Below, piece after piece: positions 22,126-34,624 of a DNA stretch of 64,000 bases. The first letter of the stretch is position 1. Each line of letters starts with the position of its first letter. The notes beneath the pieces were generated by a model, which saw only the letters and a program-made list of their open reading frames with translations, was not told where the DNA came from and made no database searches. The position numbers were made by a program, and so were the translations under genes. Source of the stretch: Acanthopleura granulata (lineage: Eukaryota > Mollusca > Polyplacophora > Chitonida > Chitonidae); NCBI GenBank assembly GCA_016165875.1, contig JABBOT010000080.1, forward strand, positions 47,946,032-48,010,031, in the 5' to 3' direction.

Positions 22126-22720
22126 TGAGAGAGTACCTCGCCTTGAGAATAAATATAAGCAGTTGTCCCCATGTTTTGAAGTTGTAGTAAATAACTGCGG
22201 CTTAAAGGACGGCGCATGACTCACCTGTATTGGAAACAATCGGCTTAGCTGAACGATACGCCATTACTTTCTTTCTGTAACGTATAGCTTAGGATCCATG
22301 CATCAAGTTAACCGTGAAGTTTCGTTAGCTTTGGTTGTGTCGCCCTTCGTCTCTAGGTATGTAGAAATAGACGAGCTACATTTCTGTGTGTGTTGTACTC
22401 AGGCATGAGAACAGACTCTGCCGGATGCATGTGACAGTAACATCCGATAAATCAAGGGGTTCTCTGAACCACTTCTTGCCTTACTTGCGCTTTGATGGTT
22501 TTACTGCTCGCATCTCTGGGTTAAATCTCTTTTTTATGGCTCTGTGGATTTACGTTGTGGCCTGTAAAGCACCAGGATTCTTCATATCCCATTTTATCTG
22601 TGAATTTATCGTTTATGTCTTGGTCAAAACAATATTAGTACGATGGTTTATTATACCCTATATTTCATCTGCATCCTTACGCTTTCCGTCTTGCTCTCCA
22701 GATCGGCAAGGTTAATGAAA

Positions 22721-23141
22721 GTTAGCGCCACTTTCGTTTTTCGTTATTCATCATTCGAATGGCGAATAACATGCCAATGGGAAAATTGACTGATTAATTG
22801 ACAGTTACAATACTTTACTTTTTGCTTTTCGAATGTCGAATATCGTGCTAGTACGTTTTTCGTTATTCGGGTCCGGAATATTTGATTGTTTGATTGATAG
22901 TTACAATGGACATGTCAAGTATCTCCGTATTCGTACTTCACCCCTTTTGTGTTTTGTTATTTGAATATCGAAACACGTGCTAGGAGGATATTCGATATAA
23001 TAAATAATGAAATATGTGCCAGCTGCATTGTAACTGTCAATCAATCAATCAATAACTCAATTATTCGGGTCCCGAATAACGAAAAAACGTGCTAGCACCT
23101 TATTCGATATTCGATTAACGAAAAATGAAAGTAGTGCTAAA
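22721..23141. mobile_element. Foldback/MITE element, about 420 bp, with long imperfect inverted ends
   Basis: The left end TTAGCGCCACTTTCGTTTTT, CGTTATTC pairs with the right end, whose reverse complement reads TTTAGCACTACTTTCATTTT, TCGTTAATCG. The similarity extends through ATTGACTGATTAATTGACAG and CAGTTACAATAC, about 90 bases. A second nested pair (CGAATATCGTGCTAGTACGT, TTATTCGGGTCCGGAATA) lies further in. It is AT-rich and non-coding. The ATTCG motif recurs throughout. Confidence 0.75.
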
Positions 23142-23484
23142 TTCAGTGCGTTGTGGTTAATCAGATTTCGTAATATCAATGTCATTGTTTCATGAGCTGC
23201 AGAAACAGATTGGTTTGGTCGAGGCTTGTTTCATCGAATGTACTATAGCTCAATGAAGTTATATTTCCGGGAATGTTTTAAAGCCAAATAAATTTCTCGA
23301 ACTTTTTACCACTAACAACCAAGTGAATTCTTGTGCTTATTATCTACCGTCCATGTGAACACTAAACTTGTTTACACATACATACAACTACAAAAAAGTC
23401 TATGAATGAAAGACAATTACCGATTTCGCAGTGACAATTACAAAACATTCTATATATGGCTTCCTAAAGTATACAAACCAAAGA
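23142..23484. other. Stretch without supported gene
   Basis: No feature seen between the foldback element and the 36-bp array. Confidence 0.4.
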
Positions 23485-23880
23485 TTGGAGAAGAGGTGCT
23501 GTGACCATGCATCACTAGAAATGGAGAAGAGGTGCTGTGATCACGCATCACTAGATATGGAGAAGAGGTGCTGTGATCACGCATCACTAGATATGGAGAA
23601 GAGGTGCTGTGACCACGCATCACTAGATATGGAGAAGAGGTGCTGTGACCATGCATCACTAGATATGGAGAAGAGGTGCTGTGATCACGCATCACTAGAT
23701 ATGGAGAAGAGGTGCTGTGACCACGCATCACTAGATATGGAGAAGAGGTGCTGTGATCACGCATCACTAGATATGGAGAAGAGGTGCTGTGACCACGCAT
23801 CACTAGATATGGAGAAGAGGTGCTGTGACCACGCATCATTAGATATGGAGAAGAGGTGCTGTGACCACGCATCATTAGAT
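23485..23880. repeat. 36-bp tandem array, exactly 11 units, open in both strands
   Basis: Units ATGGAGAAGAGGTGCTGTGA, TCACGCATCACTAGAT follow one another without indels. On the + strand each unit reads MEKRCCDHASLD within an open frame from 23431 to 23901. On the - strand it reads HGHSTSSPYLVM-like repeats within 23450-23875. As 36 is a multiple of three, both frames stay open, so openness alone is not evidence of coding. No signal peptide, splice site or family match supports a gene. Confidence 0.93.
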
Positions 23881-23901
23881 ATGGATAATTGTCAAACGTA
23901 A

Positions 23902-26900
23902 GCTCAAGTAAAGCTGACTAATTCCTCAAATTAGTTAATGGAATGCTCTAACATGAATAAAATACAATTACATGGGTTAACGGATAGAAACACAGGGACG
24001 TACAGGTATAGCTATAAAACTATACGTCGGTTACATAAATTCATGTGCATGGATATATGTATGTACAGTATTACTGCAACCTGTTTCTCTGAACACAACT
24101 TAAATATTCAACGCCGGGACATCACATATGCAGAATGTCCTGTAAATTCCACTGGCACAAGACGACAAGTACAAACGACACTAAACTGGAAAAGTGCGAT
24201 ATCCACTCCTATTGACGTCTGGCACTGTGTGGCGACGAAAAGCTAACTAAGAAGAGCGTCATCGTCGTTTGGAAAGGTCCATAATGAGAACGCGACGGAC
24301 AGTCACAAATACTTCCTCCTCAGTATTTAGCGTAACACGGTGCTTTCAGGTATATCTTACGTTTTCAAGTAGAGCCACGAATGATATTCACTTAGTAACA
24401 ATGGGCTGACGGACTGTCAGTTATTGCCTTTAAATAATACCATCATGGGGTATGCTAAAGTCTCCAACCTCGTTTACGTCTAACCAGTGTTACAATGACA
24501 AATATCAAAGAACGATCCCCATCCTCCAATCCGACCATCTAGCTATTTTACTTTGTGATAGCACCACGCTTACTAGTTAAAATCAAATTCTATTATCGGA
24601 TATATAAACATTGAAATTCACAGGGAAATAAAATAAATGTAAAGATACAGCAGAGAAGATAGAAAGGAATTCCCATTTTGAACGTTATACTTGGGCCTAT
24701 ATCTTCATATGAATTCAATGCTATTCAGGTGTTGCTTTCTTCTCCTAAGAAAATATTTCAGAATCCTTTAACTTTAAAGTCATGGAACAAGCATATTGTA
24801 AGGCTTTTGAGCAGCGACAAGGCTTGAAGCACAACAAGGTGTACTCTTAGTTTGTGAAAAGTATCACAGTATCACAGTTTAGAATATTAGATTCAAAACT
24901 TGAATGTGACACTCTATCTGAGCAAACTAAAGTTGTCTTTTTTCTTTTCTCACCAGAGCATTACCTTACCAAATTACTTTTAAGCTTTTAAAATAGACTA
25001 TTTTCAAAGCTTTCAGAACAGGTTTAGAAAATAAATAGTACCCCATATGGGCAAAGACAGTCAACCAGGTTGTGTTTTATGCCATATTCGGCATGAATCG
25101 GAACACACTCAAAAGACAAGATTACACACATCGGAGACAAGATTGTGTTAACAGACGACCTGTAAATAAAGTACCCTTCATCTAAAACGCCATTTCGTGC
25201 TGATTCCAAATACGGTCTACCAGTACCGTCTTCATTTTGGCGTTTTGGTTTAACAGCTATTAAACTGGAAATAAAGACTGAGGTTCTACGGTAGGTTTTG
25301 AGGGCGATATTAAACACGTTAAGCACCCTGACGTCACAGATTCTTTCTGTCTGCATTCTGTATGAATATACATTTAGTACTACACCTGCGTCTATATTTC
25401 ATGCGGAAATATAGCAGTAACAAAGTGCTCAACAACAAACCATAATTTGTGACGTCACTGTGTTTAATCTGTGCAATATGGCGCTAAAAGCCAACCGGGT
25501 AATGTCAACCTTTGTTTCCAATTTAATCGTCTAAAATGTCCCTAAAATAATGAAGATCATCAATAAGATCAGCACAAAATGGCTTTGTAGATCATACGTA
25601 CTTTATTTAAAGGTGGTCTGTTCTTTTAAGCGTCAATGGACATGAAATTTCCATTCACCAAAGACGAGAAATGTGCTTTAGAATATTTGGTTTGAAATTT
25701 GCATGTGGAATTTTAACTCTCTATATCGGTTTTAACTTTTATGACTACGACAGTGTTTCCTTGAATACCAATCTGCCTTGATATCCAACAGAATATAATG
25801 TCTTTCTCTCGTTTCATTATATTCCTATGAATGGTTAACATGTCGAATTTTTGGATGTTTAAAGTTATTAAAAGCAATCGCCAGTTGCCAGGATAAGGAG
25901 TTGCTACCTAACACTGACGCCGGTGCATACCTAGAAGAAACGCATAGCTTTGGTCTGAGCTGAAAACACTGAGGGGGATAAAAGAAAAAAACTGGACTCA
26001 CTGGCTGCTCTACGACAGCCAGTGCTCTACGACAGCCACATAGCTTTGTTCCCATTTTTGAGCCCATTAGTGTGTATATATTTATACATTTACAATCCGG
26101 ATAATTGAGCTTAATCTCAGCAAGATTGCTGAATTACAAGAGGATTTGTTTCTGGCTTTTTTTCTGTTTACACAGATGAATACAACCTTTAATCGCCTTT
26201 AGGGAACGCCGTGAGTACGCCTACAAATGATGAGTATAAAGTCACCAGAAACAGAAAAAGATCGGAGAAGAGGTCATTGTTTATTAATTGGTGCTTCTAT
26301 AATTTGTTTTAAAATATGTTTTGCCCATTTTAGTCCTATCACATGAACTTCAAGAACGATTCCAAATAAACTGAAATACAGCTTAAAATTGAAATATTTG
26401 TAATTTAAGGGCAGCCATGTTGGATTTATGTAAAATCGGCTGTGTTACACTACTAACATTTTGTTGGACAGCCATCAGCCACTATTACAAATTCTTCTGC
26501 AATCTGACTTGGGTTGAATCAGTTTTTTTAATATATTGACTGGCCCAGTGCTATCGACATTATTTTCGCTGTCATATTGAGTCCGAGAGTTCATCTAAAG
26601 GTCGCAGTGGAGTAAACTGGGGTCTGCTATACACTGTGGTAGTATTACTTTCAAAATATATGCTGCTAGTGGTACAAGCCAAATACTTAATATCCATTGT
26701 AGAAATGCTGAATATTAACTTCCATTTAGCAATTACAAGTCTCCTTCGACTATTTTGGCCAACGCTGGAAGTATTGAAAATGAACTTCAGGCTAGTGCCA
26801 ATAAATTTAACTTCGCAAGAGTCATTGTTCTAAGGGTTTGTAGGGATGGTGGTTCTTTTCTGTTTCAATACTATACATACCATCCCACAAGTCCCCATTC

Positions 26901-26960
26901 CTTTGTATCATCCATAATTATAGTCTTGGCTTTGTTGTCTACCGATGTTATAATCTTTCG
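23902..26960. other. Long stretch without supported gene
   Basis: AT-rich. A non-coding block near 25160-25480 contains the inverted words CCCTGACGTCACAGATT and TTTGTGACGTCACTGTG, which may belong to an old element. ORFs (23938-24246, 25024-25356 and others) show no family features. Confidence 0.4.
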
Positions 26961-26973
26961 CGCATAAGATCCC

Positions 26974-27827
26974 TTAAACTGAATATATGCGCAGCTGACC
27001 GTGGAATGTGGGCGTAGTTCTTCCTTGTTCGCTTTGCGGCTGGTGGATACCCGGCACAGGAAGCGGGTTAACGCGGCGCGAGCAGCATTTCCGGCCGTTA
27101 AGGGCATTGCGCAAACTCTCATTGAACCAGACATAAACCAGAACATTTAGCCAACTATTAGAGTAGGAGAGGAGTTTCAGAATGTCATACATGAGCAAAG
27201 AACCTGGGAAAGAGCCTTCTCCCACGAAAACATACATCTCCCATATATACACCGGGACCTCACAAAACATGGACAGCGACATTACGGCGATCACCATCTT
27301 CAGGACGTGCTTGTTTCTTCTCATCAACTGCGAATGTATATGCACGCCAAGTGCAAGTGCAACTTTACGCTGCTTTCTGAAGAGCTTAAATAATATATGA
27401 ACGTACGAACCAACGATGATTGTAAAAGGTAGCAGACACATCACGATGGAATCCAGAATTATCAATCCTCTTCTCGTTGATTGGTCGGTCATCGTCACGC
27501 ACACGTGATAGTAACGATACTGACCGTGCTCCATGTGACGTATGACTGTGACGTCATAGGTTGTGGGGGCCCGGATTGCGTAGAGTGCCCCGATCACCCA
27601 CACTGCGGCGATTCGTCGGAGGCATCCAGTAGAACTCACCCTGGCGTGGAAAGGGTGGACCACGGCACGGTGACGATCCATTGCTATGACAACGACACAG
27701 TAGGCGTTTGATGTTGTGGCAAAGAAGTTGAAATATTCCAAAGATCTACACACACCGGAGGTGACTTGCCAACTGGAGAAGGTTGTGATCACGTGCAGAG
27801 GTACAGGTAAAACAGCCACGGTAATGT
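26974..27827 (-). CDS. GPCR 1 exon 2: TM2 to C-terminus
   Basis: 854 nt. It opens DITVAVLPVPLHVITTF and closes GQLRIYSV before the stop. Carries all motifs from D2.50 to the tail. The open frame extends 79 bases past the acceptor on the intron side, so an ATG there could be mistaken for a start. The phase match with exon 1 settles the structure. Confidence 0.9.
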
Positions 27828-29430
27828 CTGGGGGGAGAAAAACATACAGTCTCTGAGTAAAGTGAGATTCAGGCGTGGAAACTGACATTCGTATCCCAGC
27901 AGTCAACTAAAATGGGCGTTCATTTTCGATAATCGCCAGACCAGTTTCCAAAAATGACAAATAACACAAACCCCCCAAAGAACGAAGAAAATATATAAAC
28001 ATAAAATTGTGATGGATTCATGCAAAAAAAAAAGAGAGAAAGTCAACAGTTTTCAGTGATGACGAAAAGACGCAATGAATGTTTCGAGGTGGATGAATAA
28101 AACACCAGTCAACAGTGATGGTTACATAAACTAGCGAATAGTTTGTGACTAAAGGTGAAGATTATTGAATTGCTGGAATTTCGAGTGCATAATACTTTGT
28201 AAGACACCGTTTATGAAGAGTGTACTGCACGGTATCTCAGAATGTAAAAAGTGTGCCCCAGCTCTTTCCCGTACTCTTAAAGGAATAAGACTGCATGAAG
28301 AATCCAGAACTTGTAAGAATTAATGTCTTTAAAACTTGGAAACATCCCATTCAAATTGTGCTCTGGTGATAGTGTTTTTAAGCAACCCTGCCGTGAATAA
28401 AAAGTGATCACATTTTCTTGAGTTAAAGAGACTACAGACAACCATTCCGAATTACTTCAATTTTGAAAACGTAAATTGGTTTTGCATCCATGTCACGCTT
28501 AGATGCCTCTGTTTGACCCTTCAAAACTTCAAGGCTCTGTGTCCTTCTATGTCACAGTTGTGTCTGATTCCGTCTCATCCAGGACATGCGCATTCATCAA
28601 TACTTTTACATATGCACGGCTCGTATATGGACATACAGTCAGTTGGAAAGAAAAACGTGACAGATACACCATGTATTTGCTTTTTGATATAAATATCATT
28701 TCCATGTTTCACGAAAAGCGATGACGAAGATTGTATTGGTCATTATCAGTGGCTGATGATACCACTGATTCTTTACTTCCCCTTCGCACGAAAGGATCCC
28801 CGCGATAAGGTGTAATTGTGTTTAATGCTTGCAGCGATTGGTCGTGTTAGACACGGGTATGCGACAACAAATTGTGAAATGTCCTTTTTCCATGGCGAAA
28901 CAAGCAATGTGTTTGTCTCTCAGATTTAATCTTGCTATGAAGTCCACACGTAACCTTAAAGTACAACTTGTGATGGTTTAACATCGGCAATATTACAGCC
29001 ATATCTTAAAGACGCCAATAGCAGGGTATATAATCATGCATGTCCATAAAAATTGATAGGAATGCGGTTGGCTCAGGCAGTGGGCATTTCATGTCGGCAA
29101 TCAAGCATAACATTACCATAGCCTTATCATTACGAGTATAAGCCAGTATACCAGATCACACTTACCTGCCACGCAAAGCGATGTGATGTATAGATTGGTT
29201 GGGGTTCTTAACTCCTTTGTAGTTGCCGTCAGTAAAATTACTGTTGAGTTTCCGACTATGATCAGTGCCATTATAATAGCCTCTACAACAATCAATGCTA
29301 AAGCATGGTTTCTGTCTCTTTCAAACTCTAGTTCTTCCAATTCAGATTCTACAAGTTCCTGGTCACTGAAATATGATACGTTTGTGTCCGATATGGCATA
29401 GGCATTCGGTAACATTGTTGCTGGGTTCAT
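26974..29430 (-). CDS. Class A (rhodopsin-family) GPCR, orphan, peptide-receptor-like, two exons, 372 aa
   Basis: Exon 1 is 29430-29166 and exon 2 is 27827-26974, joined GCA G|AC into ADITVAV. Donor GTAAGTG; acceptor TCTCCCCCCAG; phase 1. A seven-helix protein: TM1 about 43-70 with GN motif (N61), TM2 D89, TM3 with C115 and DRH at 139-141 in place of DRY, ECL2 C198, TM6 with C277-E-V-P280, TM7 N316-VLV-Y320, then a short tail with CC (337-338) that may be palmitoylated. NVS near residue 18 is a possible N-glycosylation site. It should sit in the plasma membrane and signal through G proteins. The ligand is unknown; general similarity is to neuropeptide receptors. The replacement of W6.48 by E and of P7.50 by V is unusual. 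A paralogue lies at 56807. Confidence 0.92.
27828..29165 (-). other. Intron of GPCR 1 (1338 bp)
   Basis: GT-AG intron in TM2. At 28973-29020 it contains a short fragment resembling the inverted LINE tail (GTTTAACATCGGCAATATTA, CAGCCATATCTT). No other element recognised. Confidence 0.8.
29166..29430 (-). CDS. GPCR 1 exon 1: extracellular N-terminus, TM1, first loop, start of TM2
   Basis: 265 nt, 88 codons plus one base. Start MNPATMLPNAYAISD; a second Met at residue 6 is a possible alternative start. An acidic stretch (ELVESELEELEFERD) precedes TM1. It ends TSLCVA + G at a GTAAGT donor (plus-strand CTTAC at 29161-29165). Confidence 0.9.
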
Positions 29431-30420
29431 TTCAAAAGGTTCGTGAGAAATCCTTTCATATGACCATTCCCCTGTTGGTGAGAGTCGGCAAAGAAGTCTT
29501 ACATGATATAAATGACAATCAGACCACGTTCATAGCGAAGCAGCATTAGCCAGTACTGCTGTAATATGGCTATACAGTAGAGCTTATTGGACACTTTGTC
29601 AAAGTCTTCTTCAAACAAAGGCCATAAATTCACGACGAAATAAACGCACCAACTGTTTCACTGTTCATTTCCGTTGGTGTGGGAATAATAAATTCTTGCC
29701 AGGAAAGTTATTACCACGTGTCAGATGACTGGCAAGGTTTATCAGTTCGTATGTCTGGGACTAATGCTCTCCACGGAAGGTGCCTCTGTAAATGAATTTA
29801 GAAAGGTGACATTAGAGTTTTAATTGGCTGACGTATGACGTGTTGTGGGAGTCTGCAGACATCGCTATTTGATAATACATGTTCTATGGCTCTTGTATCG
29901 CCATTATACTAGCCCAATCTCTAAGAGTAGGAATCAAGTTTGACAGATTTATCATTCTGTTTCAATATCAGGCAGACTTTTAGTTGCCGCAAGACTTCAT
30001 GTCTCCATGACTACACTCCTCTCTTCCCGACTTATCTCATACCACGTGACATAAGTAGGACATATGTCATTCGCTTGACTGTCGAGAGCTAGAATCAGCG
30101 AGATATCGTTTTAGATAAATATATTCCCAAGTAACCGATGTGTGTACACAACGCGACTGTTATCCTCCTTTTTCATTTTACTGATACGGCCGTATTGACC
30201 GAATATATGAAACTTGTATAGATTGTAGTTTATGACGCCACTTTTTAATGCACAGTTCAATACATTAGGGTACCTCTCTAATCCAATGGAGTTTGTCGAT
30301 ATATCCGTTTATGCCATCTCGCAGGTACGCTGTTTGTTATTTTCTAAGAACACAGTTTTAGTCATCAAGATGGCCTTCTTGAAAATGTATTCTAGATAAC
30401 CAAATTCATGCAAGAAACTT
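29431..30420. other. Region upstream of GPCR 1
   Basis: Presumably holds the promoter and 5'UTR of the receptor gene. No TATA box at a convincing distance and no other gene seen. Confidence 0.35.
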
Positions 30421-30423
30421 GAT

Positions 30424-30508
30424 GTATTTATCTATTTATTTGATCGGTGTTTTACGCCGTACTGAAGAATATTGCCGAGAGGCACCTGAGTCATTACGCC
30501 GCGTTGGG
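30424..30508 (-). mobile_element. Internally deleted SINE family 1, reverse orientation
   Basis: TATTTATTTGATCGGTGTTT, TACGCCGTACTGAAGAATAT is the inverted tail and 3' domain. It is fused directly to CCGAGAGGCACCTGAGTCAT, TACGCCGCG from the tRNA head, so the body has been lost. Confidence 0.75.
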
Positions 30509-30509
30509 G

Positions 30510-31375
30510 CACTAATCCCCTCTCCGCCCCCAAACGAAATTGGGAATGTACGTTAAGCGACGGTGTAACAAAACTGTCAGTTCTAAAAGTTTTCAAAGAA
30601 ATAAGGTTTACAACAGCATGAATGTCAATGAAATTGTTAGGACAGTAAAGAATTCTTGTCGTCTGGCAGCACAGTGAGAGCATACTATTGCAAAGTATAT
30701 AATTTCCGCCTTTCTATTCTGGTTAAGAGATATGTAGAAAAAGCCCAGACAATTTGTATTGAATGGAGTATTTGTATAATATGCACTCGTGTGTTGGGCA
30801 TATTTTGTGGGTAAGGAGGAATGGTTCATTTCTAAACATTACAGTTACTCAATGTTAAAAAACCAGGAAACGTGGAATGAAAACGTGGAAACGTCTGTCG
30901 GTGGTAAGTTTTGTCTTCTATGCCCTTTGAATTGTAAGGGCTTTAACTCTATGGTTTTAGCACTTTTACAATGATAAAAACAGTTTAAACTGATTCGGTC
31001 TATTCAAGGCCATATTCAGGTCTTATTTGGATCGTATTTTCTTGAACATTTACAGGTTTCTTTCACAGAAATTAACTGTTTGTAATCAAAACTGGCATGG
31101 TATTGCCAGACAAAGCGGCCAGGAATCATGGGACCCACAGTGTATGTAGGTATGTGCACTCGCTAAGATATAGAGTTTCTCAGCTTTGTCGACGTGTAGT
31201 GAACGTGCGTGCGTAATGCGTTAGAAATGGTCCTTTTGGGCTATATTACAGATCATCTTACTATGAGGCCATGGCCCCGTTCCCCAAGGTTTGGCTGACA
31301 AAGCACACCTATGATTACAGTCTACCTGTGGAAATTACGGCCATAGTACCAGACTCTGGCTAATTCATGGCCTTT
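30510..31375. other. Stretch without supported gene
   Basis: No recognisable exon or repeat. Confidence 0.4.
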
Positions 31376-31379
31376 GTTA

Positions 31380-31985
31380 CAGATTAAGTAAGGGATCTGA
31401 AGTCTTCGTAACAGATTTCGTAAAAAGGATTTGAGGCCTTCGTAACGGACTGAGGTATTTAGGCCTTCTTAAGGTTTTCAAGAGTATTTGGAGGCTTTGA
31501 TGCCTTCGTAACAGGCCATCTGGGCGATGTGAGGCCATCGATTTGAGAACTGTTTGAGGGATTTGAGGTCTTCGTAACAGGCCATCTTGGCGATGTGAGG
31601 CCATCGATTTGAGAACTGTTTGAGGGATTTGATGCCTTCGTAACAGGCCATCTGGGCGATGTGAGGCCATCGATTTGAGAACTGTTTGAGGGATTTGATG
31701 CCTTCGTAACAGGCCATCTTGGCGATGTGAGGCCAACGATTTGAGAACTGTTTGAGGGATTTGATGCCTTTGTAACAGGCCATCTGGGCGATGTGAGGTC
31801 ATCGATTTGAGAACTGTTTGAGAGATTTGAGGTCTTCGCAACAGTTTATCTAGAGAATTTGAGATGTTAGTAAAACATAATCTAGTGACTTTGAAATTTC
31901 CGTAACAGTCTGTCTGGGGACTTAAGGTCGTTCGTAACAGAGTATATGAGTGATTTGAGGCCTTAGTAACGACACAACCACACAC
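31380..31985 (-). repeat. 66-bp tandem array with decayed flanks, open on the - strand over 202 codons
   Basis: About five well-preserved units (31490-31830, exact 66-bp spacing) contain CCTTCGTAACAGGCCATCTG, GGCGATGTGAGGCCATCGAT and TTGAGAACTGTTTGAGGGAT. Decayed units lie on both sides. On the - strand the units read LLRRHQIPQTVLKSMASHRP plus DG, 22 residues, and the frame runs on through the flanks to an ATG at 31985. A 66-bp period keeps a frame open by itself. No domain is recognised, so coding is possible but unsupported. Confidence 0.85.
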
Positions 31986-31989
31986 TTAC

Positions 31990-32785
31990 ATTGCATGCAC
32001 CGTTCTTGTTCATCACTACAAAATCTTTGTACAGAATTCTTAATTAAGTCAAACCATCTGGTGTATGGGTGAATGCGCTGTGGTTAGTGAGTCAGTCGGG
32101 TGAACAGATGCATGAGCCAACGCAGTGAGTGAGCGATCAGATGAGTCAGAGAGCAAACAACTACGACCTCGGTGAGTCGTCACAATCTTTTCATCGTGGT
32201 CAGTTCATGTCGATTTACCCCAACTGGCACTAAAGAAATTGGTTGCAATTACAGCTAGTGACCCTTCGGCATTCTCGTTAGTAACGCGATATCAGAGGTG
32301 CTGCATGTGATGTATGCATGCTTGAACTTAGTTCGTACGACCAAGCCCAAGCGATTAATGAGTTACGTTCACGCTAACGGTCACGAAACGGTCCGAGGCC
32401 GTAGCGAATTCAGTGCTTATTTCGTAGAAAAAAACACATGTCTGGCCACGGATTCGGCCAGATTATTTGCGCACCCATATTTGCCGGTCCGGGTAGAAAA
32501 GTATGACGGATTTTCACTACTGACCAATCAGTATCGTTCAAAATTTAAACATCGCGACAGATACAGATCGCACTGAATTGCCGATTCATAAAATGCAAAT
32601 GAAGAGACTGTTGTGCGATCTGAGAAACTGCAACAACAAACATGTGAGAATAAAGATGGATTTGTGGAGAGAGACCGAGTAAGTGAGTGACTCAGTGGCC
32701 GGGGTTCAGTGGTAGGCTAAATGGCGAGTAAAGGATTGAATGTGGAAGAAATGGTGAAGAGCTTTGCTTGGTGCTTTACACTGTA
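31990..32785. other. Stretch without supported gene
   Basis: Contains short AGTGAGTGA-like runs (32080-32160, 32670-32700). The 92-codon ORF at 32298-32576 is unrecognised. Confidence 0.4.
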
Positions 32786-32787
32786 AT

Positions 32788-32969
32788 ATAAGAATATTTC
32801 ACTCATGCGACGGCCAACAACATGGTTTGAGGAAACCAGGGAAAAAAACACGATGATTCACAGGTTACTACGGCCGGGGAGGAAGCCAGCATGAGGTGGA
32901 CATGAACTCACAGCGACCGCATTGGTGGAAGGCCTCTGGATCATTGCGCTGCGCTAACTGGGCTAAGTC
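32788..32969 (-). mobile_element. SINE family 1, reverse orientation, tail missing
   Basis: AAGAATATTTCACTCATGCG, then GGAGGAAGCCAGCATGAGGT, ATGAACTCACAGCGACCGCA and GCGCTGCGCTAACTGGGCTA, i.e. inverted 3' domain, body and tRNA-like head. Confidence 0.88.
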
Positions 32970-32974
32970 ATAAA

Positions 32975-34005
32975 TAGCTTTAAGCACGATAGGTTACTGA
33001 TATCTTCAACGCTAAAACATCCTCTGGCTTCTTTGATCATTGATTACCTGTATTACGCTATACCATTCCAGTGTATTTGCTTCAACCCCTGAACCTAATC
33101 GAATTCCTTTGGGCGACAATAAGTAGACAATGAAGCAAAGGGTTTTAACAAAGGTTAACACGCATAGTTTATTCTATGTGAATGGTCAAGACATTATTTC
33201 CAGTAAGGTATCATGTAATTAAGCCAGGGCTTCATGCACGCTCCATTCTCTCTTTGTCAGTGTCGTGACATCTAGTCATCACATTTGAATAAATTATCTC
33301 TTTGAGGATAGATATCAAAAACGTATTTTTGTTCATTAAACAACAGGCGTTTCTGTATCCCCAGCTTTCTTACATAATGAAGACAACTATAATCATATTC
33401 CGATTTTTATCTCCATGTTGAAAGAGCATCTAAATAATGTCTCGCAGTTAATAATTCATGTTATCAGAGAGGATCCTACTGAAAGCTGTCTAGTCACATG
33501 AGCGATTATGCTATTCCTCACCATCCTATCTATACTGATGCCTGTTATGTAAGGAGTCTTGTTTAACACCTTTATGTCCAGGAAATATAAGAGCATGAAA
33601 CCCTATAGCCTGTTTATTAGATATTGTTAACTGATTTGCCTTCACTCATCTACAAAGGTCAGTAAAATACTAGAAAGTAATTGAAACACACATATCCCCT
33701 TTGCATCACATAAACCAAACAGCTGCTTCGAATGATGGATTAGTTCGCATGGGCAGAACGGATCATATGTGGGACCAACAAAACCACAAGGTCTTTTATG
33801 TTTATCCTTCGACACTGGACACTTCCGCGACAGTCCATCATTTCAACTCCCTTGTTTTTATATGTGACTGTCGAGGTTTACAGTACTTTAACATAGCAAC
33901 GTGGGTTTCTTTCATCCTTGTCATGTACACTAAAAACAGCTGTCTTGCATATGGCTCTTGTTACCTTATTTATTGTGAGCTTAGCGGAACGTACTAGAAT
34001 TTTCG
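32975..34005. other. Stretch without supported gene
   Basis: AT-rich. The ORF at 33701-33997 has no recognisable domain. Confidence 0.4.
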
Positions 34006-34009
34006 CCCG

Positions 34010-34620
34010 GTCTCCCTGGTTTGACAGCAGCCGTATGACAGGGTCTTTGTCAAGCTCTTGCCGAAGTGTGCTGGTTTGATTGGGCCTCCCTGGTTTCGCT
34101 GTGTCCTTACTACAGAATGCTTGTCAGACTCTCGACGAAGTGCACTGGTTTCACCCGGGCTCCCTAGTTTGGTTGTGGCCTTACCACTACTGAATGCTCA
34201 CCAGGCTCTTGACGAAGTGTACTGGTTTCACCCGGGCTCCCTAGTTTGGTTGTGGCCTTACCACTACTGAATGCTCACCAGGCTCTTGACGAAGTGTACT
34301 GGTTTCACCCGGGCTCCCTAGTTTGGTTGTGGCCTTACCACTACTGAATGCTCACCAGGCTCTTGACGAAGTGTACTGGTTTGGTCCCTGTCCCGATGGT
34401 TTGGGTGTGGCCTTACCACTACTGAATGCTCACCAGGCTCTTGACGAAGTGTACTGGTTTGGTCCCTGTTCCGATGGTTTGGGTGTGGCCCTCTGACAGG
34501 ATGTTTTTCAAGCTCTTGAAGAGGTGTGTTGCTTTGCCTGTGACCCTATTACAGAATGCCTTCCAGGCTCTCCACTAGGTTGTTTTGCTTGTTTGGCACG
34601 GGCTCTTGTTGTGTGGCGAA
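34010..34620 (+). repeat. 77-bp tandem array
   Basis: GCTCACCAGGCTCTTGACGA, AGTGTACTGGTTTCACCCGG, GCTCCCTAGTTTGGTTGTGG, CCTTACCACTACTGAAT starts at 34196, 34273, 34350 and 34428 (77-78 bp apart). More diverged units extend to both sides. Confidence 0.92.
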
Positions 34621-34624
34621 CTCG

